Below, one piece after another: positions 1 through 8,238 of a stretch of DNA of 64,000 nucleotides. The DNA is from RFPW01 sp040401595 (GTDB lineage Bacteria > Pseudomonadota > Gammaproteobacteria > Burkholderiales > Burkholderiaceae_E), in the NCBI GenBank assembly GCA_040401595.1, contig JBBAOE010000014.1:1-64000 (forward strand), read 5' to 3'. Numbering within the stretch: position 1 is the stretch's first letter; every line of letters starts with the position of its first letter. The position numbers and the translations under genes were made by a program. The notes beneath the pieces are model-generated. The model saw nothing but the letters and a program-made list of their open reading frames with translations, was not told the origin of the DNA and ran no database searches.

Positions 1-794
1 CATTTGATACCGATAACTTCATGGCCTCAATGCTGAACAAAGCATTGGGCGCGGACGGAGCAAGCGACCTGCTGGGACGCCTAGAGGCGGCGATGGATAT
101 GTCGGGGGTCGAGACGCTTAAGCGCCTCGAAGCCGATGTCCTCTACGAAGCCATTAAAAACGAGCACCCACAAATTCTGGCGACGATTTTCGTCTTCCTG
201 GAACCTGCCCAATCATCGACGTTATCCAAGTTCTTCCCGGATGAACTGCGCAACGAGATTTTGCTGCGCGTGGCACTTCTTGAAAAAGTCCAACCGGCTG
301 CCCTGAAAGAACTGAACGAGACCATGGCCAACATGATGCCCCCAGGAGGCGACGGCCAACGGGCCAGTGTTGGCGGTGTGGTCCCGACTGCGGAAATCCT
401 GAACATGCTGTCCGGTGGTTTGGACCAGGAAGCGCTGACCACCATTCGCGCCTATGACGCCGATCTGGCGGCGCGGATCATGGAACAGATGTTCACCTTC
501 GAGGACCTGGTCCAGCTCGAGGACCGCTCGCTGCAGGCCCTGATGCTCGAGGTGCCTCAGGACATGCTGGTCACCGCCCTGAAAGGCTCCAGTGCGCGGC
601 TGCGCGACAAGCTCTTCAAGAATATGGCCAAGCGTGCTGCCGAAACGGTCAGGGAGTCACTGGAGAACCGCGGCCCGGTCAAAATCACCGAGGTCGAAGA
701 AACCCAGAAGGAAATGCTGCGAACGGCACGGCAACTCGCTGATGAAGGTCGCATGAGCATGGATCGGGGCGGCGGCGGCGGCGACATGATCTGA
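1..794 (+). CDS. fliG: Flagellar motor switch protein FliG (5' end cut by window edge)
   Basis: FliG is a rotor protein of the flagellar C-ring. It sits on the MS-ring and its C-terminal domain meets the stator MotA. The reading frame is open from base 3 to the left edge, so about 70 N-terminal residues of a usual ~335-residue protein are missing; the ATG at 21 is internal. The visible part contains the middle-domain motif NEHPQILATIF (normally EHPQ.IA.IL) and the C-terminal block running from FEDLVQLEDRSLQALM to SARLRDKLFKNMAKRAAE, where the charged residues that work against MotA lie. The stop codon overlaps the next start (TGATG at 792-796). The usual downstream partner fliH does not follow, which is unusual for a fliFGHIJ operon. 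Identification is certain; only completeness is limited. Confidence 0.95.
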   Translation, partial: FDTDNFMASMLNKALGADGASDLLGRLEAAMDMSGVETLKRLEADVLYEAIKNEHPQILATIFVFLEPAQSSTLSKFFPDELRNEILLRVALLEKVQPAALKELNETMANMMPPGGDGQRASVGGVVPTAEILNMLSGGLDQEALTTIRAYDADLAARIMEQMFTFEDLVQLEDRSLQALMLEVPQDMLVTALKGSSARLRDKLFKNMAKRAAETVRESLENRGPVKITEVEETQKEMLRTARQLADEGRMSMDRGGGGGDMI

Positions 795-1207
795 TGAAGC
801 TCGGCGCCGCCAGGCCCATCCTGTTCAGCCTTTTTCTGACGTTCATCAACCCTGCTTCGGCGGCGTGGGTGGCCTACTCAGAATCCGACAATACAGTTCT
901 CTATTACGACCCTGCGAGTCTGGAAAGTCGTGAGGGTCAACTGAAAATCTGGATTCTGTCCAATTTACAATGGCCGGCGAGCGACGGGTATCGCTCAAGC
1001 CTGTTGCAACTCGGGATCGATTGCCCCGGCCGGCGGATCCGAACGCTCTATCTGTCCCGCCACTCCGACTCGATGGCCAAAGGCACTCGGTTGTCCGTTG
1101 TCGAAGACACGACCGCCACGAATCCCTGGATGACGATCCCGAAGGGCACCCCCAGTGAAGAGTTGCTGCGAGCGGTTTGCCCGCGACCCGAAAAACGAGC
1201 GCACTAG
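794..1207 (+). CDS. Secreted surface-adhesin E-like protein
   Basis: A 137-residue protein with an N-terminal signal peptide (basic start, hydrophobic core, probable cleavage after PASA near residue 23). The mature part opens with WVAYSESDNTVLYYDPASL, a pattern typical of small beta-proteobacterial proteins annotated as surface-adhesin protein E-like: an 'aW..i....d...y.D..si' opening followed by a conserved pair of Cys (here in GIDCPGRR and RAVCPRP). The function in this genus is unknown; haemophilus protein E binds host matrix proteins, but most environmental homologues have not been tested. Its ATG overlaps the fliG stop by one base, so translation is probably coupled, which places it in the flagellar transcript. 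Assignment to the family is likely; any adhesive role is inference. Confidence 0.6.
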   Translation: MKLGAARPILFSLFLTFINPASAAWVAYSESDNTVLYYDPASLESREGQLKIWILSNLQWPASDGYRSSLLQLGIDCPGRRIRTLYLSRHSDSMAKGTRLSVVEDTTATNPWMTIPKGTPSEELLRAVCPRPEKRAH

Positions 1208-1549
1208 CTGATTTTTGCTGGTCGGGCGTCAGCCCCAAGCTCATTCTGTTAGGTGTAGCGAAAAAAGCCTCCGCTTCGGCCATGGTGCGCTCCAGCGCCT
1301 GTCGGTGTCCGGGGTCTGAGCTGCGGCGAGTGACGCCCAAACCAAGATACTCAAAGAAATAGCTCGAACAATAGCCCCGATCAAGATCAAGTCCAGCCAA
1401 AATATGAGGCTACGCATGGGTCCATCGTAGGACCACGATCGGGCGCCGGGTCCCTTGCGGTGCCCTCGGCTCCGGGACCCTTGCGACGGACTTGGCCCCA
1501 GGTCGACCAGCGCGTGGCTTCTGCGCCCCACGGATTCCCAAGGAATCGC
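1208..1549. other. Intergenic region upstream of the NRAMP gene
   Basis: 342 bases without a convincing gene. The minus strand has two overlapping open frames: one begins with a signal-anchor-like stretch, the other has a helix-like composition. Neither matches anything I recognise, and they could be chance or the remains of a frameshifted small gene. An AAGGAA Shine-Dalgarno sequence at 1540-1545 precedes the ATG at 1550. Confidence 0.35.
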
Positions 1550-2833
1550 ATGACTCAAACCGCCAGACAATTCTTTCGCGGACTCGGTCCGGGGCTGATC
1601 ACAGGGGCGGCTGATGATGATCCGAGCGGTATCGCGACCTACTCACAGGCTGGCGCGCAATTTCGATTCGGCCTGATTTGGACGCTCATCCTGATCACAC
1701 CCCTCATGATCAGCATCCAGATGCTGTCGGCCCGCATCGGATGGGTGACTGGCCGAGGGCTGGCCGCCAACATCAATCAGTTATTCCCCCGTTGGGTCAC
1801 CGTCGGTCTCGTGACCTTCTTTGTGATGGCAAACACCATCAATATCGCTGCAGACATCGGCGCCATGGGTGAAGCAGTGCGCCTGTTCACCCGGGTCCCT
1901 GTCGGCATTTCCGTGATCGGATTTGGCCTGGCCTGTATCGCTGCGCCCGTTTTCTTTTCTTATGAGCGCTCCGTGAGGGTCTTGAAGTGGCTAACCCTGG
2001 CGCTTTTCGCCTACGTCGCCGTGATTTTGACGGTCCAGGTACCCTGGCATCGGCTCACCGTCGAGTCGTTCCAGCCATGGGCTTTCCTGCCCAATGGCCA
2101 AAAGCTGAGCGACTACGCGGCGATCGTGGTTGCCGTGATGGGCACGACCATCAGCCCCTATCTATTTTTCTGGCAAGCGTCACAAGAAGTCGAGGAAAAT
2201 CATCGCAGACCCAATTCGACGAAGTTGCACGCCGACCCGGAATATGCAGCCGAGCATCTAGGGCGAATCAAGCAAGACACCTCCGTGGGGATGATTTTCT
2301 CGAATACGATTGCCCTCTGCATCGTGATCGCGACAGCGGTCACGCTCAATCTGCAAGGCGTCACTGACATTCAAACCTCAGCCCAGGCTGCCCTAGCGCT
2401 CAAACCAGTCGCGGGTGACCTGGCCTTTATCGTTTTCGCGCTCGGCATTATTGGCACAGGCTTGCTCGCTGTTCCCGTGTTGGCTGGCTCTGCTGCGTAC
2501 GCCGTGAGCGAGGTATTTGGCTGGACCACGGGACTCTCGCATCAGTTCAACGAAGCGCGCGGTTTCTATCTCATCATCATCGCCGCAACGGGTATCGGTG
2601 CATCGATGAGTTATTTCGAATTGGATCCGATTCGGATGCTGGTCTGGGCAGCCATCGTCAACGGGGTGATTGCCGTGCCGATCATGGTCGCGATGCTCCT
2701 GATCGGACAATCAGAACGACTGATGGGTCTGTATACGATCAGTCTGCGCCACCGAATGTTCGGCTGGCTGGCAACCGCCCTGATGGGCGTTGCGGTGGTG
2801 TTGATGTTCGCCACGATGGCCCCGCCCTGGTGA
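1550..2833 (+). CDS. NRAMP-family metal transporter, non-canonical binding motifs
   Basis: A 427-residue polytopic membrane protein with about 11 hydrophobic segments. NRAMP proteins import Mn2+/Fe2+ with protons through ligands in TM1 (DPGN) and TM6 (MPH). Here TM1 reads GAADDDPSGIATYS (residues 19-32), so DPGN has become DPSG, and TM6 reads GTTISPYLFFWQ (198-209), so MPH has become ISP. The canonical TM1 Asn and TM6 Met are therefore absent. This matches a widespread uncharacterised branch annotated 'divalent metal cation transporter'; Mg2+-transporting NRAMP relatives also deviate at these positions. I chose ATG 1550 because AAGGAA precedes it by 4 bases and the conserved N-terminus begins directly after it. 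The gene stands alone and ends facing the acyl-CoA dehydrogenases. Family certain, substrate unknown. Confidence 0.85.
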   Translation: MTQTARQFFRGLGPGLITGAADDDPSGIATYSQAGAQFRFGLIWTLILITPLMISIQMLSARIGWVTGRGLAANINQLFPRWVTVGLVTFFVMANTINIAADIGAMGEAVRLFTRVPVGISVIGFGLACIAAPVFFSYERSVRVLKWLTLALFAYVAVILTVQVPWHRLTVESFQPWAFLPNGQKLSDYAAIVVAVMGTTISPYLFFWQASQEVEENHRRPNSTKLHADPEYAAEHLGRIKQDTSVGMIFSNTIALCIVIATAVTLNLQGVTDIQTSAQAALALKPVAGDLAFIVFALGIIGTGLLAVPVLAGSAAYAVSEVFGWTTGLSHQFNEARGFYLIIIAATGIGASMSYFELDPIRMLVWAAIVNGVIAVPIMVAMLLIGQSERLMGLYTISLRHRMFGWLATALMGVAVVLMFATMAPPW

Positions 2834-2937
2834 GTCACCAACCGAGGCGCAATTTCCGAGTTCGGGCAGAACGCGCACAGCAAAAGCGCATGAAAAACCT
2901 CGACCCTTGAGAGGACGGGTCCGTCGATGAGCGCTGG

Positions 2938-2974
2938 CGAGGCCCCAACGCGATCGATTCACGTGGGGCCCTCG
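2938..2974. terminator. Strong GC hairpin between convergent genes
   Basis: Arms 2938-2950 (CGAGGCCCCAACG) and 2962-2974 (CGTGGGGCCCTCG) pair over about 12 bases with two single-base bulges and an 11-base loop. It lies between the ends of the plus-strand NRAMP gene and the minus-strand acyl-CoA dehydrogenase, where a bidirectional terminator would be expected. No T-tract follows on either strand, so a canonical intrinsic terminator is not shown. Confidence 0.35.
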
Positions 2975-3015
2975 TCATTGGCGTCCCCGGGCAAGAACCA
3001 CCCGGGCCAATCGGA

Positions 3016-4134
3016 TCAGCTCAAGGCTGCATAACGCTCAAGATGATGGTCGGCATCCCCGAACCGCTGACCAATCATCGTCAGGCGTCGGAACGTGTGC
3101 GAGATCTTCAGCTCTTCGGTCATGCCCATCCCGCCATGCAGTTGGACCGACTCCTGACTGATTTGACGGGCAGAGTCCGCGATTTTGACGAGAGCCATGG
3201 AGACCGCCCGTTTCCGTTCATTCGGTTGTGCTCCAGCGTCAACTTTCGATGCGGCCAGAATCGACATGGAACGCGCTTGCTCGCAAGCAATCATCATCTC
3301 AACCATGCGATGCTGCAGTACCTGAAAGGACGCAATCGGAACGCCAAACTGCTTGCGGGTTTTCACATACTCCAGGGTCGCCTCGTTGGCGTATTTCATC
3401 GCACCAACAGCATCCGCACAGAGCAGCGCCGTGGCGAAGTCAACGGCCTCTTCGATCCAGGGCAACGCCTCGCCTGGCTTTCCAAGAAGGGCATCGGCCC
3501 CGAGCTTGACATCCGTGAAGCGCACGTCCGCAGAGCGCTGGCCATCCGCCGTTCGGCTCGGATTCAATTCAACACCTGGAGCACCCGGATCAACCAGGAA
3601 AAGGGTCGGCCCTGCATCCGTCTGAGCAGAGACCACGAGTTGGTGAGCCGATGGGGCACCGATCACGATGCACTTTTGGCCCTGAATCGCCCATCCATCG
3701 CCCTGCGGCGTTGCAGTCGTCAACGAGGGCTGAAGTTCATAGCGTCGCCCCGGCTCGAGGCTGGCGAAGGCAAACCGCTGAGACCCATCCATGAGTGCCG
3801 GCAGCAGGGTCGAGCGCTGCTCACTGGACCCCAAGTGAGCGATCAGACGACCAGCGAGGCCAACGTTGTCGATGAGTGGCTCAACCACCAGAGCCTCGCC
3901 ACAGGCCTCCATCGGTGCCATGAGGTCGAGCGCACCGCCGCCAAAGCCGCCTTCCGTCTCCGGCACGCTGATCGAGGTCAGACCCATCTCGGCCAGGGAC
4001 TGCCAAAGACTTTCACTCAGCCCGGTTGCCGATTGCAGGATTTCCTTGCGCTGCTCAAAGCTGTAGGTACCGACCAGAAACTTCTGCACCGAGTCGGCAA
4101 ATTGCTGCTGCTCTTCGTTGTATTCAAAGTTCAT
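3016..4134 (-). CDS. Acyl-CoA dehydrogenase, PimD-like small subunit
   Basis: A 372-residue flavoprotein of the acyl-CoA dehydrogenase family, which introduces a 2,3 double bond into an acyl-CoA and passes electrons to ETF. The N-terminal helical domain starts MNFEYNEEQQQFADSV, a beta-domain is central, and the C-terminal helical domain contains EYVKTRKQFGVPIASFQ and QLHGGMGMTEELKISH. The helix with KTRKQFG is the usual family signature 2 region. It lies 10 bases downstream of a second acyl-CoA dehydrogenase on the same strand. The pairing and the sequence style resemble pimeloyl-CoA dehydrogenase small/large subunits (PimD/PimC), which form heteromers acting on dicarboxyl or ring acyl-CoAs. 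The substrate cannot be read from sequence. Confidence 0.85.
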   Translation of the reverse strand: MNFEYNEEQQQFADSVQKFLVGTYSFEQRKEILQSATGLSESLWQSLAEMGLTSISVPETEGGFGGGALDLMAPMEACGEALVVEPLIDNVGLAGRLIAHLGSSEQRSTLLPALMDGSQRFAFASLEPGRRYELQPSLTTATPQGDGWAIQGQKCIVIGAPSAHQLVVSAQTDAGPTLFLVDPGAPGVELNPSRTADGQRSADVRFTDVKLGADALLGKPGEALPWIEEAVDFATALLCADAVGAMKYANEATLEYVKTRKQFGVPIASFQVLQHRMVEMMIACEQARSMSILAASKVDAGAQPNERKRAVSMALVKIADSARQISQESVQLHGGMGMTEELKISHTFRRLTMIGQRFGDADHHLERYAALS

Positions 4135-4144
4135 GGTGTGTCCC

Positions 4145-5326
4145 TCAGAGTCCTAGACTCATTTTGGCGATGATATTTCGCTGAATTTCGTTCGAACCCG
4201 CATAGATACTGGCCTTGCGCAGGTTGAAGTAGCGCGGTGCGAGGCGCGACATGAAGTGATCGATCGAACCATGCTCAACCGCCCGGAAGGGTTGTGCCCG
4301 TGGACCGACGGCCTGCATCATGAGTTCCGTAATCCCCTGCTGTATTTCGGTGCCCCGAATTTTCAGCAAGGACACATCGGCCCCAGGCGGTTGGCCGCTT
4401 CTGCGCATTTTGTCCAGAAACCGCATCGAGGTGATTTCAAGCGCTTCGAGCTCGATTTCAACCCGCGACAACCGATCCCGGAAACGAGGATCTTCCAGCA
4501 ATGGACGCCCATTTTTAAGCTCTCGCTTGGCCAGGTCGCGCAGCGCTGCCAATTCGCGTCGCGACCCGCCGACACTGCCCGAGCCCATCCGCTCGTGACC
4601 CAGCAGGTATTTGGCAACGGTCCAGCCTTTGTTCTCTTCGTAGATGAGGTTTTGCACCGGAACCACAACATCATCGAAAAAGATTTCGTTCACCTCGTGG
4701 CCACCGTCCATGAGAATGAGCGGTCGAACCGTGATTCCTGGGGTTTTCATGTCGATCAGCAGGAAACTGATGCCCTCCTGGCGACGCTCCACCTGCGAGT
4801 CGGTCCGCACGAGACAAAAGATCCAGTCGCCATACTGCCCAAGGGTCGTCCAGATTTTTTGCCCGGTCACATGGTAAAAATCTCCCTGTCGCTCGGCTCG
4901 GCACTTCAGTGCCGCCAGATCGGACCCGGCGCCTGGCTCGGAATAGCCCTGAACCCAGAAATCATCGCCCGCCCGGATCCGTGGCAAAAAACGCTCTTGC
5001 TGCGCAGGCGTTCCAAACCGCAACAGCACCGACGCACACATTGCGGGACCGAACGGTGGGAGCGCCGGCGCGCCCGCCAACCCGAACTCTTCATCGTAGA
5101 TATAGCGCTGGGTAATGTCCCAACCAGTGCCGCCCCACTCCACCGGCCAGTGGGGAACTGACCAACCCTTGGCAGCCAGTATTTTGTGCCAGCGCAGGTA
5201 ATCGTCTTTCGATAGCCCGTAGTAATTCACGACCTTGTCGCGGATATCCGTCGGGAGGTTGGCGTCCAACCATTCACGGACCTCGGATCGAAAACTCGAC
5301 TCCTCGGCTGAATAACTCAAGTCCAC
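4145..5326 (-). CDS. Acyl-CoA dehydrogenase, PimC-like large subunit (GTG start)
   Basis: A 393-residue acyl-CoA dehydrogenase. Visible blocks are WVQGYSEPGAGSDLAALKC (FAD/substrate domain), VTGQKIWTTLGQYGDWIF, and the C-terminal YAGSNEIQRNIIAK. At the place where medium-chain enzymes carry their catalytic Glu (YEGT), this protein has Ala. A Glu in LLGHERMGSGS is a candidate replacement, as in the isovaleryl-type and heteromeric enzymes. The start is GTG at 5326, because AGAGGAG at 5333-5339 lies six bases before it and the conserved N-terminus (DLSYSAEESSF) follows. The longer upstream frame is not conserved in character. It forms an operon with the PimD-like gene. Dicarboxyl- or cyclic acyl-CoA oxidation is inferred from pairing only. 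Confidence 0.85.
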   Translation of the reverse strand: MDLSYSAEESSFRSEVREWLDANLPTDIRDKVVNYYGLSKDDYLRWHKILAAKGWSVPHWPVEWGGTGWDITQRYIYDEEFGLAGAPALPPFGPAMCASVLLRFGTPAQQERFLPRIRAGDDFWVQGYSEPGAGSDLAALKCRAERQGDFYHVTGQKIWTTLGQYGDWIFCLVRTDSQVERRQEGISFLLIDMKTPGITVRPLILMDGGHEVNEIFFDDVVVPVQNLIYEENKGWTVAKYLLGHERMGSGSVGGSRRELAALRDLAKRELKNGRPLLEDPRFRDRLSRVEIELEALEITSMRFLDKMRRSGQPPGADVSLLKIRGTEIQQGITELMMQAVGPRAQPFRAVEHGSIDHFMSRLAPRYFNLRKASIYAGSNEIQRNIIAKMSLGL

Positions 5327-5332
5327 TGTAGT

Positions 5333-5339
5333 CTCCTCT
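5333..5339 (-). promoter_or_regulatory. Shine-Dalgarno AGAGGAG fixing the GTG start of the PimC-like gene
   Basis: On the minus strand AGAGGAG is followed by six bases and then GTG at 5326-5324. It is one of the best ribosome-binding sites in the window and argues against the longer reading frame that extends upstream. Confidence 0.7.
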
Positions 5340-5533
5340 GTCAGGCTGCGCGTCGTGCCCATGATACTGCCACTGTTCACCACAATCGCGCAGGGCGAGC
5401 ATGTTGCGGTCCTCGCCCGGGCGAGCCTGGTGTCGGCGGCACGCCACACGGCGACACGAGCCAATGGCTCGCCGTCCGGCCCAACGCAACGAGCCCGGCT
5501 CGCCGTCTTTCATCGAAGGGTCTATGAATCTCC

Positions 5534-5755
5534 TCAGACCCAACCCTGACGCCATTGGTCCGGATTGCGCAGCTCGCGCCAATCTATCCGAAGAATCCTC
5601 TTCGAGTAGACGGCTTCAATTTCGATCCATTGAACCGCTGCCTCTGGTGGCTCAGGCTGAATCACCTTCGAAACCAGAAAGTGCTTGTCTTTTTGAACGG
5701 GTTTGACCGCAGTCCATTTTGATAACAGTAATTTTTTTGGACTCACAGGATTCAT
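5534..5755 (-). CDS. Small Trp-rich conserved protein (TIGR02450 type)
   Basis: A 73-residue protein with the pattern NP..LLLSKWTAV.P..K.KHF.V.KV, then EAV.....IDWREL....QW.QGW, which is the signature of a small tryptophan-rich family found in many gamma- and beta-proteobacteria. No function is established. Its ATG (5755-5753) directly follows the TAA stop of the upstream HNH gene, so the two are translationally coupled. The family match is strong; the role is unknown. Confidence 0.75.
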   Translation of the reverse strand: MNPVSPKKLLLSKWTAVKPVQKDKHFLVSKVIQPEPPEAAVQWIEIEAVYSKRILRIDWRELRNPDQWRQGWV

Positions 5756-6097
5756 TTAGCGGCCCCTCAATCGATTCGTTTTTCGAGTTCTTTCATAAAA
5801 ATCATGAGGTTTATTTGCAAGCCATTTCACAAAGGCAGTAATCTCAGGATGCGCCAGAAGACGTTCGACCGAGTTGTACTCCCGAGCCAGTTCCGTTTCC
5901 GAGAGCGATGCATGAAGTTTCTTATGGCAAATACGATGCAAGAGAACCGTCTCCTTGCCGCCCTTGGATCTTGGAATGAGATGGTGGGCTTCCTGTTCTG
6001 ATCGGGGAAGCGACCGGGCACACAGCGGGCAGGTCATCTCGACCGGCGCCAGATCCAATTCCCTGGCTTGCAGCTGTCGCCGACGAATTCGACCCAT
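5756..6097 (-). CDS. HNH endonuclease-fold protein
   Basis: A 113-residue protein with a zinc-finger-like pair CPLC (residues 23-26), the HNH signature EAHHLIPRSKGG, and LHRICHKKLHA, giving the His-His / Asn-less / Cys-His arrangement of short HNH proteins. HNH domains cut or nick nucleic acid using a metal ion; small free-standing members of this type are common and mostly uncharacterised. It is the first gene of a two-gene unit with the Trp-rich protein. Nothing nearby (terminase, methylase, capsid) suggests a phage or restriction setting. Confidence 0.75.
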   Translation of the reverse strand: MGRIRRRQLQARELDLAPVEMTCPLCARSLPRSEQEAHHLIPRSKGGKETVLLHRICHKKLHASLSETELAREYNSVERLLAHPEITAFVKWLANKPHDFYERTRKTNRLRGR

Positions 6098-6131
6098 CTT
6101 TGTGCTAATGACTCAATGACTGGCTGCAGGG

Positions 6132-6260
6132 ATGAAGACAATGTCTGAGCAAAGATACTCGAAACCCGCCCTGATCAATCTGCTGACGCTGATCGTCATG
6201 GGGTTTTCAGCCATTGGCGTCCTGCTTTCAACTCCCCATGTCGACCGTTACGATCATTGA
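6132..6260 (+). CDS. Possible small single-pass membrane protein
   Basis: A 42-codon open frame (ATG 6132, alternative ATG 6141) coding for a basic N-terminus followed by a hydrophobic segment (LINLLTLIVMGFSAIGVLL), then a short polar tail ending DRYDH. AGGG at 6127-6130 could serve the ATG at 6141. I do not recognise it. It occupies part of the 325-base stretch 6098-6422, in which I see nothing else. It could be a genuine small membrane protein or the leftover signal segment of the neighbouring decayed gene. Confidence 0.3.
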   Translation: MKTMSEQRYSKPALINLLTLIVMGFSAIGVLLSTPHVDRYDH

Positions 6261-6422
6261 GGATCTTGGGATGGCCGGGATGGCTGGGCTGATGCTGATC
6301 CATTAGCGAAGCGGTCTCATCGGCTTGGCCTGGGCCAAATCCGGAAATCAGGAGTTTGCCGGTCACCGGTAATATTGCTGACACAAATGCATCAGAGCTA
6401 GCCTACCTCTTCAGATTCTGCT

Positions 6423-6692
6423 GTGACACCATCAGTCCCATCCCTGCCGCAACCAAAGTTTGATCAGTTTTACAAGCACGCTGAACTCACAACCTTGCTC
6501 CAGGAATTTGCCGAAGCCCGGCCCGATTTACTGAAATTACGCGAACTAGGCCGCAGCCACGAAGGTCGTCCAATCTGGCTGGTGGTCATTACCCGCAAGT
6601 CCACCGGCATTGACGAAGACAAACCTGCGTTCTGGGTCGACGGCAACATCCACACGGCCGAACTCAGGGTCAGAACGTCTCTGAGCCTGTGA
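6423..6692 (+). pseudogene. Remnant of an M14-family zinc carboxypeptidase
   Basis: The 89 visible residues match the N-terminus of secreted M14 metallocarboxypeptidases. FDQFYKHAELTTLLQEFAEA is followed by LRELGRSHEGRPIWLVVIT and DGNIHTAEL; the H and E of the last block are the first two zinc ligands (HxxE). Family members continue for several hundred residues, with a later zinc His and catalytic Glu. Here the match stops immediately after HTAEL and the frame ends 8 codons later. The M28 peptidase begins 37 bases on. The rest of the gene is missing from this position, so I read it as a deletion remnant, not an active enzyme. Confidence 0.75.
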
Positions 6693-6729
6693 GCGAATCC
6701 GTGGCGTCAAACCTCAACTGAGTAACCCC

Positions 6730-8238
6730 ATGAACGCATGTCTGTCCTGTTTTCAACGACCTGGAATGGGTCTCATGCGCAGTCTTGCCCGAGGCCTGAC
6801 GGCATTGGCCGCAATTGCAGGATCCGCAACGACTGGGTCCGCAATCGCACAACAGACAGCTCCCAAGCCCCCGATCGAGCTCTATAGCGCACAGGATGTC
6901 GCTCTGGCTCAGCAGGGGATGGCAACGGCGCTCAAGAGTGATCTGGCTTATGAACTCGTTGCCAGTCTCACCACCGAAGTCGGCCCGAGGCCAGCCGGTT
7001 CAGAAGCAGATCCCAAAGCCGTGGCATGGGCGGAAGCGAAGCTCAAGGCACTGGGTTTTGACCGGGTGTGGACCGAGCCTGTCCAGATTGATGCCTGGCG
7101 GCGCGTGGCGGCGCATGCTGATCTCCTAGCCCCCTACCCGCACCATCTCGCAGTGACTGCACTGGGTAACAGCATCTCGACGCCGGCAACGGGTCTTCAA
7201 GCCGAGGTGGCCTACTACGCCAATATGGAGGCGCTGCGCAAAGACACCAGCGATCGGGCCCGCGGACGAATCGTTTTTATTGATGGAACATTCGCGCGGA
7301 CCCAGGACGGCGGCGGTTACGGACCAGCGGTCTCAGCGCGCGTCAATGGCGCGATCGAAGCGGGCAAACGCGGCGCCCTGGCGGTGGTGATTCGGTCGGT
7401 CGGCACCGATCAGGATCGCCTGCCCCATACAGGGGCAATGCGCTATGACACTGCGGTAACCCCACCGATCCCAGCAGCGGCGGTATCAACACCCGATGCC
7501 GATCTGATCCGCCGGATCGCCACCACGACGAGTCGTGAAACGGGGCAGGTCGCACCCTTGCGCCTCTTTCTCAATCTGCAGAATGTCGCCACCCGAAACC
7601 TGACCACCCACAATGTCTATGCCGAGATCCGCGGCCAGGAAAAGCCGGATGACATCGTCGCGATTGGTGGACATCTGGATTCCTGGGACCTCGGAACGGG
7701 GGCCATTGACGATGGCGCCGGAGTAGCCATCACCGTGGCGGCGGCGAAGATCATCCGGGATTTTGGTATTCGTCCCAAGCGGACCATTCGCGTCATCCTC
7801 TTCGGAAACGAAGAGAACGGGCTCGATGGCGCCCGCAGTTATGCACAAAAGTATGGTCAGCAACGCCACCAGCTTGCCTCGGAATCTGATCTCGGCGCAG
7901 ATCGCGTTTATCGACTTCACACGCGGGTCGACGACAAGACCCGCCCCTGGTTCAAAGCGATTGCTGACATCATCGCGCCACTCGGGATCACGTTTGGCGA
8001 CAATAACGCCTCGGGTGGACCCGATTTTGGGCCCTTGATGAGTCAGTATGAGCACCCGGCTGCCACGCTCGCCCAGGATGCGACCCGCTACTTTGACCTT
8101 CACCACACGGCGAACGACACCCTGGACAAAATCAACCCGACACAGTTGAACCAAAACGTTGCGGCATGGGTTGCTATGGTTTGGCTGGCTGCCCAGGCAG
8201 ACCATGATTTCAAGTCAGCCCCAAGAAAGACGCCCTAG
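6730..8238 (+). CDS. Secreted M28-family zinc aminopeptidase
   Basis: About 500 residues. A signal peptide ends near SAIAQ; it would be conventional if translation started at ATG 6775 (MRSLARGLTALAA) instead of ATG 6730, and neither has a clear ribosome site. A PA-like insert is followed by the M28 catalytic domain: GGHLDSWDLGTGAIDDGAG (His315 and the Asp of IDDGAG are zinc ligands), then GNEENG with the catalytic Glu pair at 361-362, and HHTANDTLD carrying the last zinc His. This is the carboxypeptidase Q-like/PSMA-like secreted branch, which trims peptides in the periplasm or outside. It lies directly after the M14 remnant, so a second peptidase once stood next to it. The 3' end overlaps the next gene by 35 bases. 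Confidence 0.85.
   Translation: MNACLSCFQRPGMGLMRSLARGLTALAAIAGSATTGSAIAQQTAPKPPIELYSAQDVALAQQGMATALKSDLAYELVASLTTEVGPRPAGSEADPKAVAWAEAKLKALGFDRVWTEPVQIDAWRRVAAHADLLAPYPHHLAVTALGNSISTPATGLQAEVAYYANMEALRKDTSDRARGRIVFIDGTFARTQDGGGYGPAVSARVNGAIEAGKRGALAVVIRSVGTDQDRLPHTGAMRYDTAVTPPIPAAAVSTPDADLIRRIATTTSRETGQVAPLRLFLNLQNVATRNLTTHNVYAEIRGQEKPDDIVAIGGHLDSWDLGTGAIDDGAGVAITVAAAKIIRDFGIRPKRTIRVILFGNEENGLDGARSYAQKYGQQRHQLASESDLGADRVYRLHTRVDDKTRPWFKAIADIIAPLGITFGDNNASGGPDFGPLMSQYEHPAATLAQDATRYFDLHHTANDTLDKINPTQLNQNVAAWVAMVWLAAQADHDFKSAPRKTP

Noticed and set aside
21..794. fliG as a complete short gene starting at ATG 21
   Set aside because: The frame is open to base 3 and the residues before the ATG continue the FliG pattern, so the gene is cut by the window edge.
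1208..1570. Minus-strand open frames with a signal-anchor-like start
   Set aside because: No recognisable family and two overlapping frames, neither with a ribosome site; listed only as intergenic.
3043..4173. Long plus-strand open frame opposite the PimD-like gene
   Set aside because: The minus-strand gene is a clear acyl-CoA dehydrogenase; the opposite frame has no family pattern and arises from GC-rich codon bias.
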